Positions 38,803 to 48,118 of a DNA stretch of 64,000 nt are shown piece after piece (position 1 is the stretch's first letter; the number at the start of each line of letters is the position of its first letter). This stretch comes from Psychrobacter sp. I-STPA6b (lineage in GTDB: Bacteria > Pseudomonadota > Gammaproteobacteria > Pseudomonadales > Moraxellaceae). The translations under genes were made by a program, and so were the position numbers. Under the pieces are notes generated by a model. The model made no database searches. It was not told the origin of the DNA and worked only from the letters and a program-made list of their open reading frames with translations. The stretch is from the NCBI RefSeq assembly GCF_020662265.1, contig NZ_VEWM01000080.1:273009-337008 (forward strand), in the 5' to 3' direction.

Positions 38803-39951
38803 TTATCGCTCTGGTTGCAGTAAATTTTGGTAACTTGGCTGAATTTGTTCAAATGGCATCCAAATAAATACATCAGCACAATGAAACATCACATCAAAAC
38901 ATGCTTGCTCGGATAAACTTGCACCCATCTTAATATATGTCCTTAGTAGTGGTGGAAGCTGTGGTGAATGTCTTAACACACTTTCAGGCAGTCGATATTT
39001 CGGTTTTACAGCTACTTTTGGTACAGCCAAATCATGAAGCCAACCCTGAATATCACCAGCACCTACTGGAATAGAGCAACAACCCATAAACGCATTCACA
39101 GACAGCAAATGTGCAACCTGTCCCACACTTTGCCATAACTGCATCAGTGCCTTCATTCCTCGAAATTGCGGATGAATACATGTTCGTCCAATTTCCAAAA
39201 TATTATAAGGATAACGTGATAAAAGATGGGTTAGTGTAAATTCACTTTCACTATAAAATCGACCTGCTTGATTGGCACGAGGACAGTCTAATAATCGTGT
39301 GGTTGCCACCACTTTGCCATCTTGTATCAATACAATATGAATACAAAACTCATCAAACTCATCATAATCTCGCCCATCTGGAAAGGTCGCACCAAATGTC
39401 TGTGAAAAACACAATGCCCTAAGCTGTTGTGCTTGCAATAAATACCCCGAAGCAAGGTGACTATCTATGCGATGATGGCTGGGCAGATGGCTCATTGATT
39501 GTGACTGTTGAACCGCAACATCATAATGAGGCAATGCTCCAAAAAACGAAGTTAAGTGATGCTCAGAATCACTCATCTTAGAAACTGCATCTGGTATGAT
39601 AAATCGCTGAGTGCGCCCATCAATGAACAGCGACTGTATCTGCGTACGTTCCTGAGACTTTTTTTGAGAAAAAGTGTGGTAGTCCTCTACATTGGCGTGT
39701 AGAATCTTACCGTCTTTTTGCTGAAGTTCGCTTTGTTTTGTACGAGCAATATAATTATTATGATGATACTCAGGCTCACTGGTCGCACAAATACTCTGTA
39801 TTGCCCCTTGTTTTGTGGTTTGCTTTTTTGTTTGCTTGGCAATATTTTGGTATAAATTGTTTTGATTGCCAGCATCAATATCATTTGTACGATAGTGATT
39901 TTTTAATATATAACTATTCATATGAAACAAAGTTGGCATAATATCCGTCAT
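38803..39951 (-). CDS. GNAT-like N-acyltransferase, OlsB-type
   Basis: This 382-residue protein has an OlsB/hemolysin-like acyltransferase domain in its C-terminal two thirds: LQAQQLRALCFSQTFGA, DEFDEFCIHIVLIQDGKVVATTRLLD, LEIGRTCIHPQFRG and LPPLLRTYIKMGASLSEQACFD. That pattern is used by enzymes that transfer 3-hydroxyacyl chains from ACP to ornithine or other amino acids, giving lyso-ornithine lipids. The first 150 residues are polar, rich in Gln, His and Asn, and not part of the fold. An OlsA partner is not adjacent. The true start may be downstream of the first ATG, because no strong ribosome site is visible. Confidence 0.8.
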   Translation of the reverse strand: MTDIMPTLFHMNSYILKNHYRTNDIDAGNQNNLYQNIAKQTKKQTTKQGAIQSICATSEPEYHHNNYIARTKQSELQQKDGKILHANVEDYHTFSQKKSQERTQIQSLFIDGRTQRFIIPDAVSKMSDSEHHLTSFFGALPHYDVAVQQSQSMSHLPSHHRIDSHLASGYLLQAQQLRALCFSQTFGATFPDGRDYDEFDEFCIHIVLIQDGKVVATTRLLDCPRANQAGRFYSESEFTLTHLLSRYPYNILEIGRTCIHPQFRGMKALMQLWQSVGQVAHLLSVNAFMGCCSIPVGAGDIQGWLHDLAVPKVAVKPKYRLPESVLRHSPQLPPLLRTYIKMGASLSEQACFDVMFHCADVFIWMPFEQIQPSYQNLLQPER

Positions 39952-40273
39952 AATTTATTGCTCATTTTATTGCTTAGGGCATATAACAATTTAAACTTTA
40001 AAGTGAGATGATTTAATAAAAAGATTAAAAAAGTTAAAATTGCCCCAGTTAAAAGAGACCATACAACTATCAATAAAACACGGCTAAAAATAAACTAAGT
40101 TTGTAGTAAGTTTACAAGTCAATGTGGTTATAGAAGTGTATGACACTAGGTTTCTTTTTGAGTATGTGACATCAGCATGTCCTTTATATGGCAAAATAAT
40201 GGCAAAATGATGACAAGTTTTCGCAAATATGTTTCTATTATTTAATATCTAGATAAGTAAAAGGTGATAACTT
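39952..40273. other. Intergenic region, divergent
   Basis: This gap of 322 bases lies between the divergent OlsB-like gene and hflX. It should hold both promoters. I see only a short direct repeat (GGCAAAATAATGGCAAAATGATG) near 40191 and no gene. Confidence 0.5.
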
Positions 40274-41653
40274 TTGGAATATTTTGAGCGCCACGAAGGT
40301 GGTGAAAGAGCGATACTGGTACATTTAGACATTAGGCAACTACGTGACCCTGATGATTTAGAAGAGTTTGAATTATTGGTTGACTCTGCTGGGGCACAAC
40401 AGCTAGCCATTGTGACAGGCTCTCGACTAAAACCTGATGCTAAGTACTTTGTTGGAACAGGTAAAGCTGAAGAAATCGCTGAGCAAGTCCGTCTACATGA
40501 TGCAGATATTGTGATATTTAACCATAGCCTTTCCCCTTCACAAGAGCGCAACCTTGAAGCATTGTGTCAGTGTCGTGTTCTTGACCGCACGGGTTTAATT
40601 TTAGATATTTTCGCCCAGCGTGCGCGTACCTATGAAGGGAAACTACAAGTTGAACTGGCTCAGCTTAACCACTTATCCACACGACTGGTTCGTGGCTGGA
40701 CACACTTAGAGCGCCAAAAAGGTGGGATTGGACTACGAGGTCCAGGGGAAACACAGCTAGAGACAGACCGTCGCTTATTACAAACTCGTGTCACTCAGCT
40801 CAAAGCTAAGCTTGATAAAGTCAAGCAAACCCGCGCTCAAGGGCGGGCAAAACGACAAAAGTCTGATGTATTAACCATCTCATTGGTAGGCTATACCAAT
40901 GCTGGCAAATCAACTTTGTTTAATCGCTTGGTTGATGAAAATATCTACGCAGCAGACCAGCTTTTTGCTACGCTTGACCCCACGCTACGACGTCTCGACT
41001 GGCAAGGAATTGGACGTGTGGTCTTGGTAGATACGGTTGGCTTTGTACGCCACCTACCCCATGAGCTGGTTGAGTCTTTTCATGCCACTTTAGAAGAGAC
41101 ACTAGAAGCTGATTTATTACTACACGTCATTGATTCTGCTAGCCCTGATATGCACGAGCAAATCAAAGCCGTCAAAGCAGTACTGGCTGAGATTAATAAT
41201 GACGTCCCTGTTCTCAATGTTTACAACAAGATAGACTTAACTGGAGAGCCTGCTCATATTGGTTATGCCCGTGAAGGTGTACCCAATCGTGTCTATGTCT
41301 CTGCCCAAAAAAATCTGGGTATCGACAAATTGTATGATGCCGTACAGCAACTTTTATCTGGACGACTGCATACCTTTGATTTGACGCTTCCATACGATGC
41401 AGGGCAATTTAAAAATGCACTCTATCAATTAGATGTCATCTTAGAAGAAGACTTTGATGAAGCAGGACACGAATGCTTAAAAGTACGGCTACCAAATGAT
41501 AAGCTTAAACAACTTCTGGGACAGGCAGATATTGACCCCTATCAGGTGTTGCCAACAGAACAAGCAGATCGTCTAATGCCAAAGCTTGAGCCATTTGAAC
41601 AAGCAGAACCAGCTCAAACGGACCAAGCCGATGTAAACAGTGACAAAGAATAA
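40274..41653 (+). CDS. hflX: GTPase HflX
   Basis: HflX is a ribosome-splitting and rescue GTPase. The N-terminal domain contains VGTGKAEEI and NHSLSPSQERNLE, then the linker GGIGLRGPGETQLETDRR. The GTPase has P-loop GYTNAGKSTLFN, G3 DTVGFVRHLPH and G4 YNKIDL. The 459-residue protein has an acidic C-terminal tail. The start is TTG at 40274, with AAGGTG about eight bases upstream; no ATG lies in frame before the conserved sequence. The hfq gene often found upstream is absent here. Confidence 0.95.
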   Translation: MEYFERHEGGERAILVHLDIRQLRDPDDLEEFELLVDSAGAQQLAIVTGSRLKPDAKYFVGTGKAEEIAEQVRLHDADIVIFNHSLSPSQERNLEALCQCRVLDRTGLILDIFAQRARTYEGKLQVELAQLNHLSTRLVRGWTHLERQKGGIGLRGPGETQLETDRRLLQTRVTQLKAKLDKVKQTRAQGRAKRQKSDVLTISLVGYTNAGKSTLFNRLVDENIYAADQLFATLDPTLRRLDWQGIGRVVLVDTVGFVRHLPHELVESFHATLEETLEADLLLHVIDSASPDMHEQIKAVKAVLAEINNDVPVLNVYNKIDLTGEPAHIGYAREGVPNRVYVSAQKNLGIDKLYDAVQQLLSGRLHTFDLTLPYDAGQFKNALYQLDVILEEDFDEAGHECLKVRLPNDKLKQLLGQADIDPYQVLPTEQADRLMPKLEPFEQAEPAQTDQADVNSDKE

Positions 41654-41927
41654 GATATCCTACCTAATATTTGCCATATTTTGTGATACACATAATGGCT
41701 GATAAATACTTATTTAGATAGAAGGAAGGGATAAGGAAAAGATAATGAATGATTTAATAAATGCACTAACCAGCATTTATGATAGTAATACTTATTTGTT
41801 ATAAAAATTTGTTAATAATAGGGATATTAGCATCTGTTGCACTTGAGTATTTAGCCGATACTAAAGCAAATAGCAACAGAGAGCCATGATCTAACCATGA
41901 CCCATCATCATATGGAAGAGATGCCAG

Positions 41928-42380
41928 ATGACGCCAAATCAAACACAGACACCAAAGCTCCCCTTATATCTTGCCATTATACTCACTCTAGTAATGGTGA
42001 TAGTCGTTCGTGAAGGGGCAGTCATCGTCTGCCGAGCCATGAATATTGAAAGTGCCGCCAATATTGTTGGCATGATAGTCATGTTTATTTTATTGATGAC
42101 ATGGCGACTGACAGTAGGGCTACCAGAATGGATTAGCCGTGCCAGTAACCGACTACTTGTCGATAGTGGATTTGCCTTTTTGCCAGTTTCTGCTGGCGCG
42201 GGGCTGTTACTATTTGCACTTGGCGAAGAGTTTTGGGGCATTGTGATTACCATCATCGTCAGTACCCTAATACCATTATGGGGACTTGCCAAACTTGCTA
42301 ATCACTGGCTCAAAGATACCCCAGAACAGCCAATGACCTCGCAATGCAACACAACTGACTCACAGCAATCATCTAACTAG
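41928..42380 (+). CDS. lrgA: LrgA/CidA family membrane protein
   Basis: This 150-residue membrane protein has four predicted helices. The family is thought to act as holin-like or small-metabolite export proteins that affect murein hydrolase activity and autolysis; some members transport by-products of pyruvate metabolism. The pattern GMIVMFILLMTWRLTVG and FLPVSAGAGLL matches the CidA/LrgA core. The next gene, 12 bases after the stop, encodes an LrgB partner, as expected. GGAAGAG lies before the ATG. Confidence 0.85.
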   Translation: MTPNQTQTPKLPLYLAIILTLVMVIVVREGAVIVCRAMNIESAANIVGMIVMFILLMTWRLTVGLPEWISRASNRLLVDSGFAFLPVSAGAGLLLFALGEEFWGIVITIIVSTLIPLWGLAKLANHWLKDTPEQPMTSQCNTTDSQQSSN

Positions 42381-42392
42381 GAGTTATATCGT

Positions 42393-43085
42393 ATGACAGA
42401 ATATTTTGCCTCCGCTCCTAGCTTAGCTATTTTAGCAGCCATTGTCTTAACACTGATAGCACATGTCATTGCTCGTCTGATTGCCCTGCGTGTTCGTGGC
42501 ATTCCATTAGTTATTACCGCCATGATTTTGGTGATTTTATTTTTATACCTAATCAACTGGCAGTATGAGGCTTACTATGCCGTTGCCAAGCCCATCTTTG
42601 ACCATCTGCTAGGTTATGTCACCGTGCTACTTGCCATCCCACTGGCAGCTATGAACTTTAAAGGTTTACCACTCAAACGCTTATCCATCATTGTCATTAT
42701 TGCCAGTGCAGTAGGCGCATTACTGCCAATGTCGATGGCATACTTATTTTCACTTAGCCAAGAGACTTTATTGTCTTTTGCTACTCGCTCTGTAACCACA
42801 CCAATTGGGCTCAGTGTTGCTGAAATTATTCATGCTCCCTTAGCGATGGCAAACCTTATTATCATTGTCTCAGGTTTACTGGGTGCAGGTGTTGCACGCT
42901 GGCTATTTAGAGGTGTCACAGATGATCGTGCTAAAGGTTTGGCTCTAGGACTAGCCGCTCACGCTTTTGGCACAGTTGAGGCATGGCAGATAAGTGAAAC
43001 AGCAGGACGTTATGCAGCCTTTGGATTAGCAGTTAATGGTATTGTCACTGCTATTTGGATACCGATTTTTTTAAGTATTTTTTAG
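42393..43085 (+). CDS. lrgB: LrgB/CidB family membrane protein
   Basis: This is a 230-residue protein with about six to seven helices. Family marks are the central phrases LLGYVTVLLAIPLAAMNFKGL, SVTTPIGLSVAE and LGLAAHAFGTVEAWQISETAGRYAAFGLAVNGI, where the conserved AHAxGTxxA motif is clear. It works with LrgA, encoded directly upstream. AGGAG lies before the ATG. A perfect 13-base hairpin follows the gene. Confidence 0.9.
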   Translation: MTEYFASAPSLAILAAIVLTLIAHVIARLIALRVRGIPLVITAMILVILFLYLINWQYEAYYAVAKPIFDHLLGYVTVLLAIPLAAMNFKGLPLKRLSIIVIIASAVGALLPMSMAYLFSLSQETLLSFATRSVTTPIGLSVAEIIHAPLAMANLIIIVSGLLGAGVARWLFRGVTDDRAKGLALGLAAHAFGTVEAWQISETAGRYAAFGLAVNGIVTAIWIPIFLSIF

Positions 43086-43205
43086 CCATAAACTTATCTA
43101 TAGCCAAAGAAAACTAAAACAGATACAAAGCAACCGAGTGCAGATAGTACAGCAAACGAGGTCAACATCGTTACTGTTTAGTAGTTCTTTGACTATACAA
43201 ATTAA

Positions 43206-43235
43206 AGGCTTAGTATATAAACATATACTAAGCCT
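43206..43235. terminator. Hairpin between lrgB and DUF2059 gene
   Basis: AGGCTTAGTATAT pairs perfectly with ATATACTAAGCCT around a four-base loop between convergent genes. The T tract is poor, so it is likely but not certain to be a terminator. Confidence 0.6.
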
Positions 43236-43263
43236 AGTTAAATGATATTGATATATCTGCTAT

Positions 43264-43821
43264 TTATTTTGCGTTATTGTGAGGAGGAATAACTGCATCT
43301 AGCTCTTTTTTCATTGCTGGCAAAGTAATACGCATTTGCTCATCTACAGCTTTCATTATCTCAGGCATTGCCGTCATCATATAGTCTTGCATTACTTCTG
43401 GCTGCTTTTCAATAATACTCTGTCCAACAGGGCTACTATAAAACTCAATTTGTGCATCTACTTCCTCTTGTGTGTAATATTTTTTTGATGCATCAATAAA
43501 ACCTTGGTGTGACAACTGTACCATTTGAGGTCTAACTTTATCTAACATATCACGAACATTTCTATTAATAATTTCTGCAACCTGCTGTTTCTGTGCAGGT
43601 GTCAAGTCCTGCATTTCTGCGTGTGATAGTTCCGCTTGTATCATCGGCTGAACGATATCATGTTGTGAGCCAAGCATCTGATCCATTGTCTCTGACATAT
43701 GCATGACTTGCATCAGCTTCAATACTGAGGCATCCGTTGGCTCAGCCGCTTGTGCAGGCAACATACTTGTGCCAAAAATAAGAGTTGCTGTTAAAGCTGT
43801 CGTTTTTAGTAATGAACGCAT
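43264..43821 (-). CDS. Exported DUF2059 protein
   Basis: This is a 185-residue protein with a Sec signal peptide (MRSLLKTTALTATLIFGTSM then LPAQA, cleavage after AQA). The mature part is helical and includes the DUF2059 phrase KKYYTQEEVDAQIEFYSSPVGQSIIEKQPEVMQ. This periplasmic family has no assigned function. AAGGAA precedes the ATG. It is a single-gene unit, convergent with lrgB. Confidence 0.85.
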   Translation of the reverse strand: MRSLLKTTALTATLIFGTSMLPAQAAEPTDASVLKLMQVMHMSETMDQMLGSQHDIVQPMIQAELSHAEMQDLTPAQKQQVAEIINRNVRDMLDKVRPQMVQLSHQGFIDASKKYYTQEEVDAQIEFYSSPVGQSIIEKQPEVMQDYMMTAMPEIMKAVDEQMRITLPAMKKELDAVIPPHNNAK

Positions 43822-44045
43822 AATAATAAATTCCTTTGTTTGGTAAGTATCTAGTAAATATTTAATGAATCTATATATTCAATATTACAAGTATGGACTT
43901 TAAACTTTGATAAGTGATTTAAACCACCTATATCAACATTAAATAGTTATACTACAGCTTTTATATTAAGAATAGTTATGAATATAAATTTAATAACAAA
44001 ACTAACAAAACTCATTACATTCTGACAGCAGATAACAGGGATAGT

Positions 44046-44594
44046 CTATTGTTCATCACTATTACCATCAAGCTCACCCACAAATCCGCTAATATCACAG
44101 CTTGGGCGATTCGACTCATCCATGCGGATTTTTTTACGCTCTACAGCCGCATCAAAACGACACTGCTGTAAAGGAGATTTAATCTCTAATGGCGGTACAG
44201 GGGTTGGCTTACCATTTTCATCAATCGCCACCATAGTAAAATAACAACTATTGGTATGACGAATGGTTCGTGCTTGGATATTTTCAGCTTCAACTCGTAT
44301 CCCCACTTCCATAGAAGTACGCCCAACATAATTGATACTTGCAGCGAAGGTGACCAACTCTCCGACATATATTGGCTCACGAAACATCACTTGATCGACA
44401 GATAACGTCACAACATGCGCACCACTATAACGACTGGCACACGCATATGCCACCTGATCAAGCATTTTGAGTAAATCCCCACCATGTACATTACCAATAA
44501 AGTTTGCCATATCAGGCGTCATTAAAATTGACATGTACAGCTCATTTTTTAAAGGTGCTTTTTTTGCTGTTGATGCTGTATTCATCTGTGACAT
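44046..44594 (-). CDS. Acyl-CoA thioesterase, YciA-like hotdog fold
   Basis: This 182-residue hotdog-fold thioesterase hydrolyses acyl-CoA esters. It contains MTPDMANFIGNVHGGDLLKMLDQVAYACASRYSG, where N-x-x-GxxHGG-x-LLKxxD is the acyl-CoA hydrolase signature with the catalytic Asp, followed by VTLSVDQVMFREPIYVGELV and NYVGRTSMEVGIRV. The C-terminus is a basic and acidic tail after the fold. The length is slightly longer than E. coli YciA. The preferred chain length is unknown. Confidence 0.85.
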   Translation of the reverse strand: MSQMNTASTAKKAPLKNELYMSILMTPDMANFIGNVHGGDLLKMLDQVAYACASRYSGAHVVTLSVDQVMFREPIYVGELVTFAASINYVGRTSMEVGIRVEAENIQARTIRHTNSCYFTMVAIDENGKPTPVPPLEIKSPLQQCRFDAAVERKKIRMDESNRPSCDISGFVGELDGNSDEQ

Positions 44595-44778
44595 AAAATT
44601 CCAAATTTAAAGTTTAATAGGACGCATATTATAAGAGTCGTATACTTAATAGTACAGTCATCAGTATGTCATGGTACAATAGACACGATGTATGGCAAAA
44701 ACTTGGTTATTATTCGTCATATCATTAATAATCAAGTCTGTTTCTTTTTATATGAATCAAAAAATATAAGGATAACTT

Positions 44779-45981
44779 ATGAGTGAGCTTCAACTCTCAG
44801 ACCGCGTAAATAACATCAAACCTTCTCCTACCCTTGCTATTACCAACAAAGCCAAGGAGCTAAAAGCTGCCGGCAAAGATATTATTGGTCTTGGTGCAGG
44901 TGAGCCTGACTTTGATACGCCAGAATTTATTCGCCAAGCAGGTATTGATGCAATCAATCAAGGATTCACTCGCTATACTGCTGTTGATGGCACACCAGAA
45001 CTAAAACAAGCCATCATTGCAAAGTTTAAGCGTGACAATGACATTGAGTTTGCTGCTAATGAAATTTTAGTTTCATGCGGTGGTAAACAGTCATTTTTCA
45101 ATTTGGCACAAGCATTTATCAACCCAGGCGATGAGGTCATCATTCCAGCACCTTACTGGGTGAGCTATCCTGATATGGTTAAAATCGCTGAAGGTGTGCC
45201 TGTTATTGTAGAATGTTCTGCTGAGCAAGACTTCAAATTAAGTGCAGAGCAGTTAGAAAATGCCATCACAGACAAAACCAAACTTTTGGTATTAAATAGC
45301 CCATCAAACCCAACAGGTATGATTTATACCCTAGATGAGCTAAAAGCCTTAGCTGAAGTACTAAAAAAACATCCTCATGTTTATGTGGCCTCTGATGATA
45401 TGTACGAACATATTCGCTGGACCGGTGATAAATTCTATAACATCTTAAATGCTGCTCCTGAGCTAAAAGAGAGAGCCATCATCCTAAATGGTGTCTCAAA
45501 AGCTTATGCCATGACTGGCTGGCGTATTGGCTACGCTGGTGGCCCTGCAAAACTGATTGGTGCTATGAAAAAAATCCAATCACAGTCAACCTCTAACCCA
45601 ACATCTATCAGCCAAAAAGCTGCCGAAGCGGCACTAAATGGTGACCAAAGCGTTCTTGAACCAATGGTTGCTGCTTTTGAAAAGCGTTGTGATTTGGTGG
45701 TAGATGGTTTAAACAAAATTAAAGGCATCACTTGCCTACGTCCAGATGGTGCATTTTATGTTTATCCAAACATCATGCCATTAGTTAAAGCTGCAGGACT
45801 CAAGTCATGTACTGAATTTTCAGAGTGGCTATTAGATAAAGTTGGCGTTGCTGTCGTACCTGGTGATGCGTTTGGACTGGGTGGTCATATGCGTATTTCT
45901 TATGCCACTGATGAAGCAACATTACAAGATGCCCTAGCGCGTATTGAAAAAGCCGTCTCTGAATTAGACGTTGCAGAATAA
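44779..45981 (+). CDS. aspC: Aspartate aminotransferase, class I PLP
   Basis: This is a 400-residue PLP aminotransferase of the prokaryotic aspartate type (subgroup Ib/AspB-like): GAGEPDFDTPEFI, YTAVDGTPELKQAI, GGKQSFFNLAQAF, PAPYWVSYPDMV, NSPSNPTGM, VASDDMYEHI, and the PLP lysine in NGVSKAYAMTGWRIGYAGGP. The arginine near the C-terminus that holds the substrate carboxylate lies in MRISYATDEATL. AAGGATAACTT precedes the ATG. A terminator follows 30 bases after the stop, before the tRNA-Asn genes. Confidence 0.93.
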   Translation: MSELQLSDRVNNIKPSPTLAITNKAKELKAAGKDIIGLGAGEPDFDTPEFIRQAGIDAINQGFTRYTAVDGTPELKQAIIAKFKRDNDIEFAANEILVSCGGKQSFFNLAQAFINPGDEVIIPAPYWVSYPDMVKIAEGVPVIVECSAEQDFKLSAEQLENAITDKTKLLVLNSPSNPTGMIYTLDELKALAEVLKKHPHVYVASDDMYEHIRWTGDKFYNILNAAPELKERAIILNGVSKAYAMTGWRIGYAGGPAKLIGAMKKIQSQSTSNPTSISQKAAEAALNGDQSVLEPMVAAFEKRCDLVVDGLNKIKGITCLRPDGAFYVYPNIMPLVKAAGLKSCTEFSEWLLDKVGVAVVPGDAFGLGGHMRISYATDEATLQDALARIEKAVSELDVAE

Positions 45982-46011
45982 ATCAAAGCACTCTAACTAT
46001 ATACACTAAAC

Positions 46012-46039
46012 AAAAAGTCACCATCTGGTGGCTTTTTTA
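46012..46039 (+). terminator. Intrinsic terminator of aspC
   Basis: AAAAAGTCACCA and TGGTGGCTTTTTT form a stem with a two-base-centred loop and a T run. Confidence 0.8.
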
Positions 46040-46069
46040 TATTAATTTCACTTTCTTTAAAAAAAACAC

Positions 46070-46097
46070 TTGACGTTTCTGATAAGTTTGCTAGAAT
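46070..46097 (+). promoter_or_regulatory. Promoter of tRNA-Asn copy 1
   Basis: TTGACG at 46070 and TAGAAT at 46092 are separated by 16 bases. The -10 is followed by ACGCCCC, a GC-rich discriminator typical of stable-RNA promoters that are shut down by ppGpp and DksA. Confidence 0.8.
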
Positions 46098-46152
46098 ACG
46101 CCCCACTTAACGCAGTTATCACTATTATTCGATAATCGTTAACACAACTTAT

Positions 46153-46228
46153 TCCCCAATAGCTCAGTTGGTAGAGCATCGGACTGTTAATCCGTGTGTC
46201 CCTGGTTCGAGCCCAGGTTGGGGAGCCA
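46153..46228 (+). tRNA. tRNA-Asn (GTT), copy 1
   Basis: The cloverleaf of 76 bases has acceptor TCCCCAA/TTGGGGA, D-arm AGCTCAGTTGGTAGAGC, anticodon GTT in GGACTGTTAATCC, T-arm GGTTCGAGCC and encoded CCA. It has its own promoter and terminator. Confidence 0.97.
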
Positions 46229-46274
46229 TATTATTTCATGCTATGCTGGTATGATGATTGTTGGCCATAATGCC

Positions 46275-46309
46275 AAAAGCCCTTATCCCACAGATAAGGG
46301 CTTTTTTTT
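46275..46309 (+). terminator. Intrinsic terminator after tRNA-Asn copy 1
   Basis: AAAAGCCCTTATC pairs with GATAAGGGCTTTT, followed by a T run. Confidence 0.9.
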
Positions 46310-46414
46310 ATAGCAATGTCTCGTTAATTACTCCTTAGTATAAGCTATAAATTCATTTCTCTTTTGAGTCTAAAAGTAAAATAGTATCAATTTTAGAAAA
46401 ATCCATTTATAGGC

Positions 46415-46443
46415 TTGACAGCCATAAAAAGCTTAGCTAAAAT
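46415..46443 (+). promoter_or_regulatory. Promoter of tRNA-Asn copy 2
   Basis: Consensus TTGACA at 46415 and TAAAAT at 46438 have a 17-base spacer, again followed by the ACGCCCC discriminator. The -35 and spacer differ from copy 1 while everything downstream is nearly identical. Confidence 0.82.
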
Positions 46444-46498
46444 ACGCCCCACTTAACGCAGTTATCACTATTATTCGATAGCCGTTAACACAACTTAT

Positions 46499-46574
46499 TC
46501 CCCAATAGCTCAGTTGGTAGAGCATCGGACTGTTAATCCGTGTGTCCCTGGTTCGAGCCCAGGTTGGGGAGCCA
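46499..46574 (+). tRNA. tRNA-Asn (GTT), copy 2
   Basis: This 76-base gene is identical in sequence to copy 1, including encoded CCA, and starts exactly 346 bases downstream of it. Confidence 0.97.
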
Positions 46575-46606
46575 TATTACTATCTTATATGATAGATATT
46601 AATTAG

Positions 46607-46635
46607 CCCTTACTTCAAAAAGTAAGGGTTTTTTT
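46607..46635 (+). terminator. Intrinsic terminator after tRNA-Asn copy 2
   Basis: CCCTTACT pairs with AGTAAGGG, followed by seven T. It is unlike the terminator of copy 1. Confidence 0.85.
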
Positions 46636-46823
46636 ATGTCTTGATATTTATAATATCTATTATAAAGCCATAAAACTAAATAACATTACTATGACTAACT
46701 ATTGACTATTATTAACTCAAGATAGCCACTTCTGTGGTTTCAGTTCCTGTTTTTTTGGCTTATAATGACTCCTCCCTTATCATAATTAATCACAATCACT
46801 CATCCTAATATCTGGTTGCCACT

Positions 46824-47132
46824 ATGTTACCTCCACATATTAAAAACAAATTTTCTGAGCATCCACAAAAAGTCATGCGCCCAATCAGTATTCGACTTTC
46901 AGAAGAGATGCTACTGCTATTACAAGAAACTGCGGATGAATACGGCTTTAATCGTATACAAGGTCTATTACGCTTATATATTCGCCAAGGGCTTGATCGA
47001 GACAATGATAAATACACACTTGCTCACGATGAAGTATTTTTAGAAACTTTGCGACAAAAAGGGGTCAGTCAAAAACTCATTGATGAAGCAATTATTGATA
47101 CAAATAATGCTTCTGCACCTAAGCTTCCATAA
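46824..47132 (+). CDS. Ribbon-helix-helix DNA-binding protein
   Basis: This is a 102-residue protein. Residues about 19-58 (RPISIRLSEEMLLLLQETA, then DEYGFNRIQGLLRLYIRQGL) have the beta-strand plus two-helix pattern of CopG/MetJ-type ribbon-helix-helix repressors. The rest is a charged C-terminal extension. The target is unknown; no toxin or partner gene is adjacent, so it is probably a lone regulator. No strong ribosome site was seen. A hairpin follows about 60 bases after the stop. Confidence 0.75.
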   Translation: MLPPHIKNKFSEHPQKVMRPISIRLSEEMLLLLQETADEYGFNRIQGLLRLYIRQGLDRDNDKYTLAHDEVFLETLRQKGVSQKLIDEAIIDTNNASAPKLP

Positions 47133-47190
47133 TAGCGCCAATCACTACTAAATCCCCCTAATTCACCAATCTTTTACTGATGCTTCAGCT

Positions 47191-47222
47191 AATTAAACCA
47201 GCCATTTTGTGCTGGTTTAATT
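47191..47222 (+). terminator. Hairpin after RHH gene
   Basis: AATTAAACCAGC pairs perfectly with GCTGGTTTAATT around eight bases. A proper T run is missing, so termination may be weak or bidirectional. Confidence 0.55.
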
Positions 47223-47306
47223 GTCATTAAATCATAGTATATAACTACCCATACAAAACTTCTGCTATAGTGGTGCAAATTATCTTGTCAAAAAAATAGC
47301 TCTATT

Positions 47307-48029
47307 ATGTCAAAAAATATCGTCTGCCAGCACCATATACTCCTCACCCCCTATCTGATATTAAGAGGCTTGAGCATTTGCTTATTGTTTGGCTTGACCA
47401 TAATACTAACTGGCTGTGGTGGCTCTTCGTATGAGTCAGACTATGATAATGGTACACAGGCTATTCTTAGACTCTCTACAGAGGAACAAGCATTATTTTA
47501 TCGTTATGTCGCACGTATGCAGTCTATACAAGCTGAGCAAAGACCTCATCGTGTCACGATTGCACAAGCTTTATCCAGTCAACGTGAATATGAACAAAAA
47601 CATGCAGATTCTGATAAACACATGTTAGATAAACGTCCTAAGGAACGTTATGCTCTTATCTTACTTCCTGAGCAGATAACCAATGCACCACCCAATACCC
47701 CCCGCTTTAGCATCAGTCTATACAATAATAGCGATATGGCCGTCAAAACATTCCAAGGTACAATTGAAATTAGCTTACCTACTTGGCATCAACCACAAAC
47801 CCTTACTATTCCTTTGACACAGTTTTTGCCACCTATTGCTCCACAAGGTCAAGGAATATTAGCAATCAACGATAGCCTACAAAATGCGTCTATCTTACGA
47901 GACATCAAACAGCTTGATACAGCCAGTATTCATATTGTCTCTGCAAAACTGACTTTAGATGACAATCAAGTTGTGCAACTGCCTATAACGTCAACATCTA
48001 AAAGTAAGCCTGCAAATACACCAAAATAA
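47307..48029 (+). CDS. Lipoprotein of unknown function, 240 aa
   Basis: The N-terminus is a long signal with hydrophobic stretch GLSICLLFGLTIILTGC, where LTGC is a lipobox (Cys at about residue 37), followed by GGSS. The mature protein has a helical part and a C-terminal beta-rich domain (FSISLYNNSDMAVKTFQG, then TIEISLPTW) resembling an Ig-like fold that could bind a partner in the envelope. I do not recognise the family. The ATG at 47307 lacks a clear ribosome site; a downstream start is possible. Confidence 0.7.
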   Translation: MSKNIVCQHHILLTPYLILRGLSICLLFGLTIILTGCGGSSYESDYDNGTQAILRLSTEEQALFYRYVARMQSIQAEQRPHRVTIAQALSSQREYEQKHADSDKHMLDKRPKERYALILLPEQITNAPPNTPRFSISLYNNSDMAVKTFQGTIEISLPTWHQPQTLTIPLTQFLPPIAPQGQGILAINDSLQNASILRDIKQLDTASIHIVSAKLTLDDNQVVQLPITSTSKSKPANTPK

Positions 48030-48079
48030 CAAAAAATAGAGAATCTATAAAAAAATTATAATTTTTTTAGAAAAGGGGC

Positions 48080-48107
48080 TTGCAGTATTATATAACTTGT
48101 GTATAAT
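48080..48107 (+). promoter_or_regulatory. Promoter of tRNA-Ser
   Basis: TTGCAG at 48080 and a consensus TATAAT at 48102 have a 16-base spacer, 12 bases before the tRNA. Confidence 0.8.
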
Positions 48108-48118
48108 ACTGCACCTAC

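Noticed and set aside
41744..41890. Possible 19- and 36-codon peptides between hflX and lrgA
   Set aside because: One has a ribosome site but is only 19 residues; the 36-residue hydrophobic one has none. Not supportable as genes.
42612..42630. Third copy of the GGTTATGTC operator core inside lrgB
   Set aside because: Only the core nine bases match and it lies within a coding sequence; taken as chance.
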